Below are positions 27,400 to 36,952 of a stretch of 64,000 nt of DNA, one piece after another. A program made the translations under genes and the position numbers. Numbering within the stretch: position 1 is the first letter of the stretch; every line of letters begins with the position of its first letter. The notes below the pieces were generated by a model, which did no database searches, was not told the DNA's origin, and saw only the letters and a list, made by a program, of their open reading frames with translations. Source of the stretch: Chryseobacterium sp. YIM B08800 (GTDB lineage Bacteria; Bacteroidota; Bacteroidia; Flavobacteriales; Weeksellaceae); NCBI RefSeq assembly GCF_026163565.1, contig NZ_JAPDKN010000014.1, positions 124,001-188,000 of the forward strand, in the 5' to 3' direction.

Positions 27400-28305
27400 A
27401 TGCAAACCTACAGTTTACTATTTTACACAAAAAAGACGAAAAGCAATTCTGATGTTTCAGCCATTTATATGCGGATTACCGTTGATGGAAAACGAATTGA
27501 AATTTCTACAGGAAAAAACATAAAAACTTCTGACTGGAATTCCAAATCGGGAAAAATTTCAGGAAGTTCATCTCAGACAAAATCTTTAAATTCATTCCTT
27601 GAGGGTTTACGAACAAAAATGTTCGAATCTTACATTTATCTTTTAAACAGCAAAAAGGCAATTACCTGTGAAAATCTAAAAAATAGATTTTTAGTTATTG
27701 ATGTCAGAAAAGTCACATTAATAAATGTTTTCAAAGACCATAATAGTCAAATAGAAAAATTGATAGGAAAAGGATTTGCTCATGGAACTTGGGAAAGATA
27801 TGAAACCTCTCTTAGACACACTCAGCAATTTATGATGCGGAAATATAATATCTCAGATATTGGCGTAACAGAAATAAATCCGACATTTATAGCGGATTAT
27901 GAATTCTTTTTAAAAACAGTTCGTAATTGTGCAAATAATTCAGCAGTAAAATATATCAAGAATTTTCAGAAAATAATTAATATTTGTTTAGATAATGAAT
28001 GGATGACTAAAAATCCTTTTTTAAATTATAAATCTAAGGTAATAGTGACCGAGGCTTGTTTCCTAACGGAAGCTGAATTAGATAGGATTAAGAATAAATT
28101 ATTTAAGACAGAGAGATTAACAATAGTTCGAGATATTTTCCTTTTCTGTTGTTTTACAGGATTATCATATTCAGATGTAAAGAAGCTAGCAAAAGAAAAT
28201 ATAGTAATCGGTAGTAATAGTGAGAAATGGATTAAGATCAAAAGAACAAAGACAAAAATTGAGGCAAATATTCCCATTCTTTCCCAAATAGATGTGATGT
28301 TGTAA
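27400..28305 (+). pseudogene. Tyrosine recombinase (phage-integrase SAM-like), 3'-truncated
   Basis: The 301-aa reading frame has an N-terminal Arm-like domain (YSLLFYTKKTKSNSDVSAIY, IYMRITVDGKRIEISTGKNI), a SAM-like core-binding domain (WERYETSLRHTQQFMMRKYN) and the start of the catalytic domain ([20 protein letters not shown]). It then stops shortly after IPILSQIDV. Full-length relatives are about 400 aa, so the region holding the HxxR box and catalytic Tyr is missing. The last bases run into an antisense RHS fragment, which marks a deletion or recombination junction near 28290-28310. It cannot be active as read. Confidence 0.8.
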
Positions 28306-28863
28306 TGTAGCTTTTTTTAACCCATTTACAGTAAAGGACTTTTGAGAGAATTCTACAAATGTATTATTTTCTATAAAATCAAAAACTTTGGTTGCAACGT
28401 CATAATCTAGACTAAATACTGTTTGTTTATCAGAAGCAAGAGGCGGTGAATCACCAGCAAACATTTGGTCTCGAATTTTTGTTGGGAAATTTAGTTCTGT
28501 TAATGTTTTCGCAACAGTACCATCTTCGCCAACATACTCAGAATCGCCCTCATCTATATTTCCATCTTTATTCACATCAATTTTTTGATTATTTTTATTA
28601 ACGATGTATACTCGATCAGGGAGATTATTTTCTTCAATTTTCACATCACCTGTTTCACTATTTACAAAAATATTATTCTCATTTCTTCCATCTGGATCAA
28701 TAAAAGTTATAGGATTATTAAACCCATATCTAAATGGAGACCAAGCTCGATTCTTTTCCGCCAGCGGATCTACCACACCCCATCTTCCAATATCAGGCAT
28801 GTAGAATCTTGCTCCGTAATCATACATTCCGTAATCTACTTCATTTTTTTCAAAGTTTCCTAC
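28306..28863 (-). pseudogene. Orphan RHS C-terminal tip (displaced polymorphic-toxin end), truncated
   Basis: Only the end of an RHS core survives: [20 protein letters not shown] then DPLAEKNRA...[14 protein letters not shown], followed by a tip of about 120 residues with [15 protein letters not shown] and [22 protein letters not shown] at 28864-28866 lies 12 codons before that core, so no upstream RHS body exists. The 3' end was cut at the integrase junction; beyond 28305 the frame only reads antisense integrase DNA. The core protein matches the full RHS at 30908 almost exactly while the DNA differs at many synonymous sites. Toxin activity is unknown. Confidence 0.7.
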
Positions 28864-28866
28864 TCA

Positions 28867-29048
28867 ACTTTTTCTCGTGCGAGGCTTTTCACTGTGAACG
28901 TCTTCTCTTGCTCGCTTTCGTAAAGATATGATTTTCAATTAAAAAATAAAATTCGTATATTACAGATTAAATTTTTATTTTTAAACAATCGATGCTTTTA
29001 TCAAAGCAGCTAAACTTAAAAATATTGTTGTTTTATAAAAATCATATT
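28867..29048. other. Short intergenic stretch between RHS tip and exported protein
   Basis: The minus strand encodes a stretch like [18 protein letters not shown] in a frame shifted from the tip, probably another recombination remnant. No clear promoter is seen. Confidence 0.3.
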
Positions 29049-29492
29049 ATGAAAAATATTTTATTGCTATTAACCTTTTTTATTACTTCATCTGCTCTTG
29101 CACAAGCTCCGCCGCCACCATCGATGCCTACAGAGGACAATAAAATTTTGATTGATAAACTTATTAAAGTAACCGAATTTGAAAATTATTTTAATAGCTA
29201 TTGTAAAAATAAAGTAGAGCAAACTGCTATAGAAAATAACTGGGACGATAAGAAAAAGCAAGAGATTCTCAAAAGTATAAATTTTAGTCAGTTTACAGAT
29301 ACTATTTATAATAATTTTGCACGTAATACTAAAGAAGATTTGGTAGAAACAATCAGTTTAATAAAAAAATTAAACAAAAAAAGGAATTTGTCTTCTACAA
29401 AATTAATTATCTCAAATTTTATGATACAAAATAACTTGGAAGGATATGTAAAATTTCTTTTAAAGGGTGATTATCTATTTATTAAGAAATAG
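29049..29492 (+). CDS. Exported protein of unknown function
   Basis: I chose ATG 29049 because it begins a signal peptide (MKNILLLLTFFITSSALAQ) and discards a low-complexity leader of 19 residues. The mature 128 residues start with a Pro-rich linker (APPPPSMPTEDN) then form a helical domain with FENYFNSYCKNKVEQTAIEN, which resembles DUF2059-type periplasmic helical domains. I cannot assign it securely. It sits between an orphan RHS tip and the RHS operon, so an immunity or accessory role is possible but unproven. Confidence 0.6.
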   Translation: MKNILLLLTFFITSSALAQAPPPPSMPTEDNKILIDKLIKVTEFENYFNSYCKNKVEQTAIENNWDDKKKQEILKSINFSQFTDTIYNNFARNTKEDLVETISLIKKLNKKRNLSSTKLIISNFMIQNNLEGYVKFLLKGDYLFIKK

Positions 29493-29507
29493 AAAGTTAT
29501 TCAGATA

Positions 29508-29545
29508 AAAGAGGCTGTCTCATTTGAGACAGCCTCTTTTGTATA
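29508..29545. terminator. Strong bidirectional terminator
   Basis: A 15-bp stem, AAAGAGGCTGTCTCA against its reverse complement at 29525-29539, with two loop bases and a T-run. It lies between the plus-strand exported protein and the convergent RHS operon. Confidence 0.85.
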
Positions 29546-29548
29546 AGA

Positions 29549-29998
29549 TTATGGAATATTTAATTCTTTAAAATAAACTTTTAATTCATTAGAGTCAATT
29601 TTAATAGGAAGATCCTTAAATTTCCATCCATTTGAGGGAGCCTTTATATTATTGGATAATTTGTGATTATAAAGCATTATATAATTTTTAGGATGTATAG
29701 AATCATATAATAAAAGATATTTTTCACCTTTTTTTAAACTATTAGCGCAAGTTCTGTCAATTCTTTCTCCATTTATATAATACAAAAAATCCGTACCAAC
29801 ACCATTATTATTTTTTTGATGCCAATCACTTGTTATATAAGCAACAGTATATTTTGAATTTTTCTTTGCATCCTTTAGATTAAAATGAGATAAAAAAAAT
29901 GCTAAAATAATAAATAATAATGTAGCAAAAGCAAGGATTATATGATAATTATTTTTTAACAGTCTAACGACTTTTATTATGTGTGTCATTTGCATCAT
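29549..29998 (-). CDS. Small membrane-anchored protein, possible immunity protein of the RHS tip
   Basis: This 149-aa protein has one transmembrane helix near residues 19-38 (HIILAFATLLFIILAFFLSH) and a soluble domain with ITSDWHQKNNNGVGTDFLYY and the pattern HPKNYIMLYNHKL. Its start lies inside the last 35 bases of the RHS gene in another frame, a layout that implies translational coupling, and it is the last gene of the operon. Immunity genes often sit here, but such PKN-type small membrane proteins also occur elsewhere, so the role is inferred from position only. Alternative ATG codons lie 3 and 9 bp downstream. Confidence 0.55.
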   Translation of the reverse strand: MMQMTHIIKVVRLLKNNYHIILAFATLLFIILAFFLSHFNLKDAKKNSKYTVAYITSDWHQKNNNGVGTDFLYYINGERIDRTCANSLKKGEKYLLLYDSIHPKNYIMLYNHKLSNNIKAPSNGWKFKDLPIKIDSNELKVYFKELNIP

Positions 29999-32900
29999 TT
30001 AATAATTTATCTGTGCCATTCATATAAATGCTTGGTATCAAAGTATTAGTTAAAGTATTTCCTCCTACCATTCCGGCAGCAGTCCCCAATGTTCCAGTAA
30101 ATATTTTTGCAGTATTTATCGTTGCATCTTGTGGGAACCTACCATTATACAAAGAAGTGCCAAAATTATTGGCAGTATTCAGAGATAAATTTGTTAAAGC
30201 CATTTTCCCCATTGACCGAAAGCCATTTCCTCCTCCTACAAAAGTATTTATTAGTAGTTGCCTTCCGTCAATATTTTCTGCTCCTTTAAAAAAAGCTTGT
30301 GTAGATAAATCTGTAGCACCTCTTATAGCAGCTCCCTGTAAATAACTCCCAGTGGTTTGCCCCCCGAGAATACCAATTGAACTTCCTGAGCCAACTTCAC
30401 CCAAGGCAGCCCAGCCTGCACCTCCTGTAATAATGGCACTAGGTGTCAAAAGAAAACCCGCCATAAATTTACTAAAATCATCTATGGGCTTTGTATTTAT
30501 GTAGCTATCTTTTGCCGTTCCACTTTCTACAAGATTACCACCCACAGAAGCCGACCAATTTCCACCTTCTCCTAGGGTTACAGTCTTGGTCACACCTGTA
30601 TCTACACCATTTTGTGCTATAGATGTTGTATAAGTACTATTTGCATCTCCACGACCATTGGCATAAGAGACATATCCTGCATCTGTGGCTTGTTGAGCAG
30701 AAGTTATTTTACTATTATATTCCCAATTACTTTGACCTGTTCTTCTCACCCAATCTAGTTGAGATCTACCATCAGGGTCAATAAAACGAAGAGGATTGTT
30801 TATAGCATAATTATATGGATTAAATCTTCTATTAGTTTCCGCCAACGGATCTACAACACCCCATCTACCAATATCCGGCATATAGAATCTAGCACCATAA
30901 TCATACATTCCGGTCTCTTGGAGTTCCTTCCCGTTGTACTTGTATTGATAAGAAGGATTTCCTGCCAAAGCATTATACCCTTCATGCTTCAATCCAAAAG
31001 GATAATAGTTGTTTTCTTCAAGAACTTCTATGCTGCTTCCATTATGGAAATAACTTAATCTTGTATTTCCTAAATGGTCGCTATAACTGTAAATATACTT
31101 ATTTTTTACAAAATCAAAATACCCTTCTGAAGTGGGTATAAATTGTAAGGCAGGAGAAGGAGCAGGACATCCAATGCACCAAACACCTCCTGTTTCCAAA
31201 ACATATTGAAAACCATTAAGGTAATCCGTTGATGTCCCTAAAGTGCTTATATTCCCCATAAAATCTAATTTATAGTATGAGAAATTTTTTCTAAGCTTTG
31301 TTCCGTCTGCGCTATACAGATAAGATGTGTTGTTGCCAAACGGACTTTTATTATTGTTCGTAACAATATTGTTAGGCAGGTTTAAAAAGTTATAGTCAAT
31401 CTTAGTGAGTCCTTTATCCGGATGTTTATTCATATTCCCATTCAGATCGTATGTAATTGTCCCTCCACCACCGGGATATCCAGAGTAATTTTGAGCTGCA
31501 TCTGAAATAGAACTAAGCCTATTGCCATCATAAATATAAGTAAGATCATCAATAGTTAAAGAAGTCGTTTGAGAAGCGGGAGGTTTTCCTGTTCGTGTTA
31601 GTTTAGTGATATTACCATTTAAGTCATAATTGTAGTACTCATTAAAGTTTCCAGCCCATACAATTGAAGAATTAGGTTCTAAATAATAACCACCTGTAAG
31701 CCTATTAAGAGAATCATACATATAAACATATCTTCTCAATACATTGTCATTTTGAGTTGCCCAATCTATTTCCGAAATGTTACCATTGTATCTTTGAGTC
31801 CAATAGTCAGTTGATGGCAAATTATAACTCATTTTATAACCAAATAAATCATTTCCCAAATTTGCAGGATTATTGATCTGTGTCATCCAGCCTCGGATGT
31901 TGTATTGATAATCTACAGTCTGCAGACCATTGCCTAAGACTGTACCACCCACTTTTTTGTATTCCAACTGTGAAAGTTCATTATACTTGTTCTGAGCAAG
32001 ATATTCCACAGCATTGTTATCAACCTTATGGGTATGGGTTAATAATCTATTCTGATGATCATAAGTGAAATTTTCGGTAATCACTCTTTCGGTATCACTA
32101 TCCAGTCTTTTGTGTCTGGTAATTGCCATCTTTGGAGTTCCCGAAAAATCAAGCTCAGATTCTGTTTTCGTATAACCTCCTAAATGATTAATAGAATGTG
32201 TTCCGATTGCTCTTCCTTTGGTATCATACCAAGTGTAATTTTTTGTCCAATTGTCATCTTCAATATTTTTCACATAAGAAGCCACTGGTAAACTTTTGGT
32301 ACTTATATTTGAGTTTTGAGCATCCTGTGAAAGAACATTTTGCCCTAAAATCTGAGTTGGGATTGCAGGAGTTCCTATAGGATAGGTGTCGTAATAGTTG
32401 ACCGATAATATACTTTCTATATTCTGAGGATATGCAGTATTGGCGTAATAGATTTGTAAACCACTCTGAGTGTATGTTCCCGCAGTTTCTATATTTGTTC
32501 CGTAGGTGTTCGTAATCCACGATTGTACCGCATTTCTGTTTCCGTTATCAATTGCTATTCCTGTATATAGAATTCTTCCAAACTTATCATATTTTGTAAA
32601 AAACCATTTATTCAAGAGCTTCTGGTTGGCATCTTGTGTTGCGACCAGTCGGTCGGCTTTATCATACACCATATATTCCCAGCCTTTTCCGGGAAGCTTT
32701 TTTTCTACCAACCGGTTTCTGCCGTCATAACGGTACTGGTAACAGAAATCGTTTAAAATATCACTTGGTATTTCCTCATCACTTCCTGCACCATATTCCT
32801 CAAGAAATGCAAAAGCTGCTTTAGGTGGTACTACTATGGCTAACTGATTGTATTCGTTATATATATAATAGGTGTCGGCATTCTCGGTTGCACTCAATAC

Positions 32901-33566
32901 TTTTCTAACAAGTATGGTTTGTCCTTGCCCGTTTTTAAATTCAATGGTTTTATTTCCATCTTCATCTGTTACCGTATTTTTATAAAGCTGTGCCGTTCCA
33001 TAGAAGACATTAAGAGATGTTCTTGCGATCGTCTTTGTCGCATTCTCAAGCCAGGTTGTCGTTGTAACAAAATTCCCGACACGATCAGCTGTTCCGTCAT
33101 TGGCATCATAATCAAATTTTACAGGTTTTGCTGTCCAATCATTACCCACCTGAATCTGTTGTTGAATTCTGTCTAATGGTGAATTTTCCAATATTCTTTC
33201 TGAATAAATTTTTTCTGAACCGTAAATATCTGGATTAGAAGCAATATCCAACGGCGCTGTAAAGATGCTTCCATTAGCTGAAAAACCTTGAGGTACAGGA
33301 AGATAATCTTTCACCTGCCTACCGAAAGCATCGTATTCAATATGCGTTACCACATCATTTCCAAGTGGGGATGCTTTGATATTAACAATCTGTTTTCGTC
33401 TACCCAAACCATCGAAATACTGAACCGTTTCTGCTGTTTTTGAAGCCGTAGTCCCATAATAATCCAGATATGTTTTTGTGTCAACGTAATTTTCTGTCGG
33501 GCTCAATTGTCCGTAAACTAAACCCGACAACAGTAAAGTTCCTATGGGGATAAGTATTTTTTTCAT
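29964..33566 (-). CDS. RHS repeat protein with DUF6443-like N-terminus and variable C-terminal tip
   Basis: This 1200-aa exported protein (signal MKKILIPIGTLLLSGLVYGQ) has a DUF6443-like start, many YD repeats (for example EYDAFGRQVKDYLPVP, MVYDKADRLVATQD) and an RHS core ending [16 protein letters not shown] at about residues 887-902 and FIDPDGR near 930. The last 265 residues are a tip rich in Gly, Ala and Ser with hydrophobic stretches (GFLLTPSAIITGGAGWAALG), ending shortly after NGTDKLLNDANDTHNK. RHS shells enclose a toxic tip in other systems. No nuclease or deaminase motif is visible here, so it may be membrane-active or truncated. It sits 9 bp after the second RHS-like gene. Confidence 0.82.
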   Translation of the reverse strand: MKKILIPIGTLLLSGLVYGQLSPTENYVDTKTYLDYYGTTASKTAETVQYFDGLGRRKQIVNIKASPLGNDVVTHIEYDAFGRQVKDYLPVPQGFSANGSIFTAPLDIASNPDIYGSEKIYSERILENSPLDRIQQQIQVGNDWTAKPVKFDYDANDGTADRVGNFVTTTTWLENATKTIARTSLNVFYGTAQLYKNTVTDEDGNKTIEFKNGQGQTILVRKVLSATENADTYYIYNEYNQLAIVVPPKAAFAFLEEYGAGSDEEIPSDILNDFCYQYRYDGRNRLVEKKLPGKGWEYMVYDKADRLVATQDANQKLLNKWFFTKYDKFGRILYTGIAIDNGNRNAVQSWITNTYGTNIETAGTYTQSGLQIYYANTAYPQNIESILSVNYYDTYPIGTPAIPTQILGQNVLSQDAQNSNISTKSLPVASYVKNIEDDNWTKNYTWYDTKGRAIGTHSINHLGGYTKTESELDFSGTPKMAITRHKRLDSDTERVITENFTYDHQNRLLTHTHKVDNNAVEYLAQNKYNELSQLEYKKVGGTVLGNGLQTVDYQYNIRGWMTQINNPANLGNDLFGYKMSYNLPSTDYWTQRYNGNISEIDWATQNDNVLRRYVYMYDSLNRLTGGYYLEPNSSIVWAGNFNEYYNYDLNGNITKLTRTGKPPASQTTSLTIDDLTYIYDGNRLSSISDAAQNYSGYPGGGGTITYDLNGNMNKHPDKGLTKIDYNFLNLPNNIVTNNNKSPFGNNTSYLYSADGTKLRKNFSYYKLDFMGNISTLGTSTDYLNGFQYVLETGGVWCIGCPAPSPALQFIPTSEGYFDFVKNKYIYSYSDHLGNTRLSYFHNGSSIEVLEENNYYPFGLKHEGYNALAGNPSYQYKYNGKELQETGMYDYGARFYMPDIGRWGVVDPLAETNRRFNPYNYAINNPLRFIDPDGRSQLDWVRRTGQSNWEYNSKITSAQQATDAGYVSYANGRGDANSTYTTSIAQNGVDTGVTKTVTLGEGGNWSASVGGNLVESGTAKDSYINTKPIDDFSKFMAGFLLTPSAIITGGAGWAALGEVGSGSSIGILGGQTTGSYLQGAAIRGATDLSTQAFFKGAENIDGRQLLINTFVGGGNGFRSMGKMALTNLSLNTANNFGTSLYNGRFPQDATINTAKIFTGTLGTAAGMVGGNTLTNTLIPSIYMNGTDKLLNDANDTHNKSR

Positions 33567-33575
33567 ATTTATGTT

Positions 33576-36500
33576 TTATGGTTTGTAGTTGTACTTGAAT
33601 TCTTTTATGATTTTACCGTTAACATCTTTGATATTTTCTAATCTGTTGGCAGAATCGTATTTATAAATCTCTCTGACCCCAGAAGGAGGAGTAATGCTTG
33701 TCACTCCAACCAGTGGATCATAGGTATAGGTAGAGATTTGTGCATTTTGCAATGCAGGAAGTTTTCTGAAAGTATCTAATTTTCCTATTAAAGTCTGCTC
33801 AGTACCCGCATCAATATCACCATTTGAAGCCGAAATAATATCTGCTGCCAATGCGCTTGCTACAGAATATGATACACCCGTTACTTTTGCGATAGGCTGG
33901 GTAGAATTGTAACCCCAAATAATAGATGTTACAACACCATTTTTTGTCGTGTATTGTAAGATATTTCCTTTAGAGTCGTACTGATCATAAGTAATTTCTG
34001 TAGTAGAAATTGTAGGATTTTGAAGATCTGAGGATAATATTAAGGTTGGAAATAAGTTTGAAGGATTATCATATTTTGTTTCTGTTTGAGAGAGTATTTT
34101 TCCCGCATCTAAATCGTTCTTCTTCTTAACCACTATTGTTTCCAATGGAATACCAACAATATTAGCATTAATTAATGGTATGTTATTTTTTTCAAACGAA
34201 TATTGATATTTCGTTTCAGTTATAGAGGCATCAGGATACGAAACTTTTGAGGTTAATAAATTTCCTCTACCAATATTATTATCAAAAGCAGAAACATATT
34301 CATTTTCTGTTTTGGAAGATAAAACTTGGCCATTTAAATATTGTTTTTTTATAATTACCGAAACTCCTGGGTTATAAGTTGGATAAATTGTTCTGTAAAT
34401 TAAGTTATAAATTGAAAAGGGATAACCTGCTGTATTCTGAACTCCATTGGTATAAGGGTTTATAAAAGGAAGCGGATTAAAATATTGGAAATAATAATTA
34501 CTTATGGGGTTCAATGCACTAGTATTATTCATCTGTCCAATATATCCTTCAGTCATTGTATGATCATATATACAACCCCACATTAAATCTTTCTGAGCAA
34601 TTTGATAATCATAATTTTCTTCTGATACAAGGGAAAAAGTGTTATTATACGAATAATTTGAAATTGTTTTTAGTAAACCATTTTTTACGCCTATTTCATC
34701 TTTTACCTCAAATGGTTTATAATCAAATGTATAGTCTCTAAAGTATGCTATATTATTAACTGTCTTGTGTGGTTTAATACTAAATGAATTTAAGTTACTA
34801 AAAGCACTTAACATTGGAAAATTCATTGGTTCTTGAAAATTTGGCTTAGGCGGCTTAATGCCCTTTCCTAATGCATAAACATTATATACAAGAGTTGGAG
34901 ATATATAATAACTGTACGTTTTTTTTATCTTCTCTGAAGTCACCAAATTTTCATCTATTTCCTCAACATTTTCGTATCCTATATAATCATTTTCATATAA
35001 TGCCATATTTCTAATTAGCACATATCCATTCATACCATTAAGATCTGGGTTACTAGGGCTATTTCCTGCTTGAAAATATTCTAAAGATCTTTTCTTTCTG
35101 AAATCAAATAAACTAGGTCTTTTTAATAAATATCCAGAAGAGTGGTTCTCAACGATACCATCATTGTTAGTATCTTCTACATAATGATAATTAAAATCCT
35201 TTTTGTAAACTCCTCCATTATTGTCATCTGTTAAAATTGTTTTTATCCTTAGACCTCCTATATAATTATATAAATTACCATTTATATTATTGTTTTGATA
35301 AATCGAATATTTATTTGCATTACTGTCATTAACAAAAGATTTTTTTGGATTATAGGTATTATTTTCATATTGTAAAGTAGTAGATCCTTTTGTAGGATAA
35401 ATTATCTTCTTCAGTGATAACGCATTAGTATAAAGCGGATTAACATCTCTATTTGCTCCGGGTATTGATAAGAGAATTTCTGATCCCGTTCGGAAAATAT
35501 TGTTTTTAGGGAAATCGTACCCAATTGCATTACCTTCAGCTTCCGGTACTGTTATAGAAAAGGCAGGAAAAAGATTTTGATTAGTTGCAACACCATTGAA
35601 GTAGCCCCAATAATCTATTGCCGTAGAATTCTTTGCAGGTATAAATTCATCATTGTATTGAAACTGTTGTGTATTTATAGTCTGATTATCTTTATCTAAA
35701 AAGTCAATTGATGTAAACTTTAGTCTCTTATTTAAATAATCTTGTCTATTCGAAAACCCAACCTGATTTTGTTGCCATTCACCTAAATCTGTAAGTATCG
35801 AAGTGAAATTTGTATTAAAATAATCCTGATTTAGTTTTATCTTATTGATTAATTTGTTGTTCAAATCATAAATACTAATTTCTACTATTTTTTTGTCATT
35901 ATAAATATCGGTTCTTGTATCATAAGTAAAGATGATATATCCTGATGAGAAAACTATTTTCTTAATTAGTTTACAGGTAAACCATTTTAAGCCTTCATAC
36001 ACTTTTAGTTCGCCAAATGGAAATGTAGTATTGACGTAGTTACCATCATAAAAATCAATTGGCATCCCTGCATAGTCATACAAATTATAACTCGGTGATG
36101 ATTGAAGTGTTTCATAAGTGAATTTTATTTCTTTACCATCTTTTGTTTTAATTTTAGAAACATACCATGCATTATCAGTTTTTGTTATGTTTGAACCTTG
36201 AAATGTTAAAGATTCAAAATCGTTGAATGTATATACATTTCCCTTCTTATCGGTTACCTTCATTTTCTTCATTGTGGGTTGGCCTACATTATTTAAAGAA
36301 TCAAGAATTTCAATTTTTAAATTATCTTGAATCTTTTCTAATACAGCTGTTTTATTTCGTTTAAAAATAAAACGACCTGAATAATTAGGCAAATTATAAA
36401 AATAGTCATCTGGCTGAAAATCAGTATTATCTTTTATTCTGTCTGCTTGAATGTAATTTTCAAGTTTATAATCAGTTGGCCACAATCTCGTGTCTAATCC

Positions 36501-36950
36501 TAATTTTAAATAATCGGTAGGAATTGCATAATATCCAATTAAGTCCGGAACATAACTTCCATCATTTGCCTTAGAATTAAAGTATTTACCATTTAGTTGT
36601 CCGTATCCACCTATAAAATCATCTTGACCGTTAATTGACCTGCTGATTAATCCAGGGAATCCTAATGACCATCCTAAGCCCACTCTCGATGCTTCTTCTC
36701 TGACTTTTATACCTCTGGAACTGTAGTCTAAAGAAATGGGAAATTCAAAATCACCTTCTTTGATAGTGTATATCGGAATGGTAACATTTGCCAAACCAGA
36801 ATATGGTGTTACAGGAACCTGCCCATAAGTTTGCATTTTAGTAACATCAGGTGATGTTGGATATGTTATTGGAGCATAGTTATTTGCTGATTGTCCATAT
36901 ATAATCCCGCATAATAATATATAAAATAATAAAATTTGTTTCTTCATCAT
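33576..36950 (-). CDS. Large exported RHS/YD-repeat-like protein
   Basis: This 1124-aa protein has a signal peptide (MKKQILLFYILLCGIIYGQ) and a long beta-rich body beginning GQVPVTPYSGLANVTIPIYT and LDYSSRGIKVREEASRVGLG, where VGLGWSLGFPGLISR recalls SpvB/TcaC-like starts. Toward the end YD-type repeats appear (YDQYDSKGNILQYTTKNGVV and IYKYDSANRLENIKDVNGK), and it stops soon after, without an RHS core box or tip. So it may form the first half of a shell completed by the downstream RHS protein, as TcB does for TcC; that is inference. It is 2 bp after the T9SS-sorted protein gene. Confidence 0.75.
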   Translation of the reverse strand: MMKKQILLFYILLCGIIYGQSANNYAPITYPTSPDVTKMQTYGQVPVTPYSGLANVTIPIYTIKEGDFEFPISLDYSSRGIKVREEASRVGLGWSLGFPGLISRSINGQDDFIGGYGQLNGKYFNSKANDGSYVPDLIGYYAIPTDYLKLGLDTRLWPTDYKLENYIQADRIKDNTDFQPDDYFYNLPNYSGRFIFKRNKTAVLEKIQDNLKIEILDSLNNVGQPTMKKMKVTDKKGNVYTFNDFESLTFQGSNITKTDNAWYVSKIKTKDGKEIKFTYETLQSSPSYNLYDYAGMPIDFYDGNYVNTTFPFGELKVYEGLKWFTCKLIKKIVFSSGYIIFTYDTRTDIYNDKKIVEISIYDLNNKLINKIKLNQDYFNTNFTSILTDLGEWQQNQVGFSNRQDYLNKRLKFTSIDFLDKDNQTINTQQFQYNDEFIPAKNSTAIDYWGYFNGVATNQNLFPAFSITVPEAEGNAIGYDFPKNNIFRTGSEILLSIPGANRDVNPLYTNALSLKKIIYPTKGSTTLQYENNTYNPKKSFVNDSNANKYSIYQNNNINGNLYNYIGGLRIKTILTDDNNGGVYKKDFNYHYVEDTNNDGIVENHSSGYLLKRPSLFDFRKKRSLEYFQAGNSPSNPDLNGMNGYVLIRNMALYENDYIGYENVEEIDENLVTSEKIKKTYSYYISPTLVYNVYALGKGIKPPKPNFQEPMNFPMLSAFSNLNSFSIKPHKTVNNIAYFRDYTFDYKPFEVKDEIGVKNGLLKTISNYSYNNTFSLVSEENYDYQIAQKDLMWGCIYDHTMTEGYIGQMNNTSALNPISNYYFQYFNPLPFINPYTNGVQNTAGYPFSIYNLIYRTIYPTYNPGVSVIIKKQYLNGQVLSSKTENEYVSAFDNNIGRGNLLTSKVSYPDASITETKYQYSFEKNNIPLINANIVGIPLETIVVKKKNDLDAGKILSQTETKYDNPSNLFPTLILSSDLQNPTISTTEITYDQYDSKGNILQYTTKNGVVTSIIWGYNSTQPIAKVTGVSYSVASALAADIISASNGDIDAGTEQTLIGKLDTFRKLPALQNAQISTYTYDPLVGVTSITPPSGVREIYKYDSANRLENIKDVNGKIIKEFKYNYKP

Positions 36951-36952
36951 GT

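Noticed and set aside
28585..28931. Several plus-strand open frames over the orphan RHS tip
   Set aside because: They are antisense shadows of a clear RHS core; the proteins are rich in Ile, Phe and Ser and match nothing recognisable.
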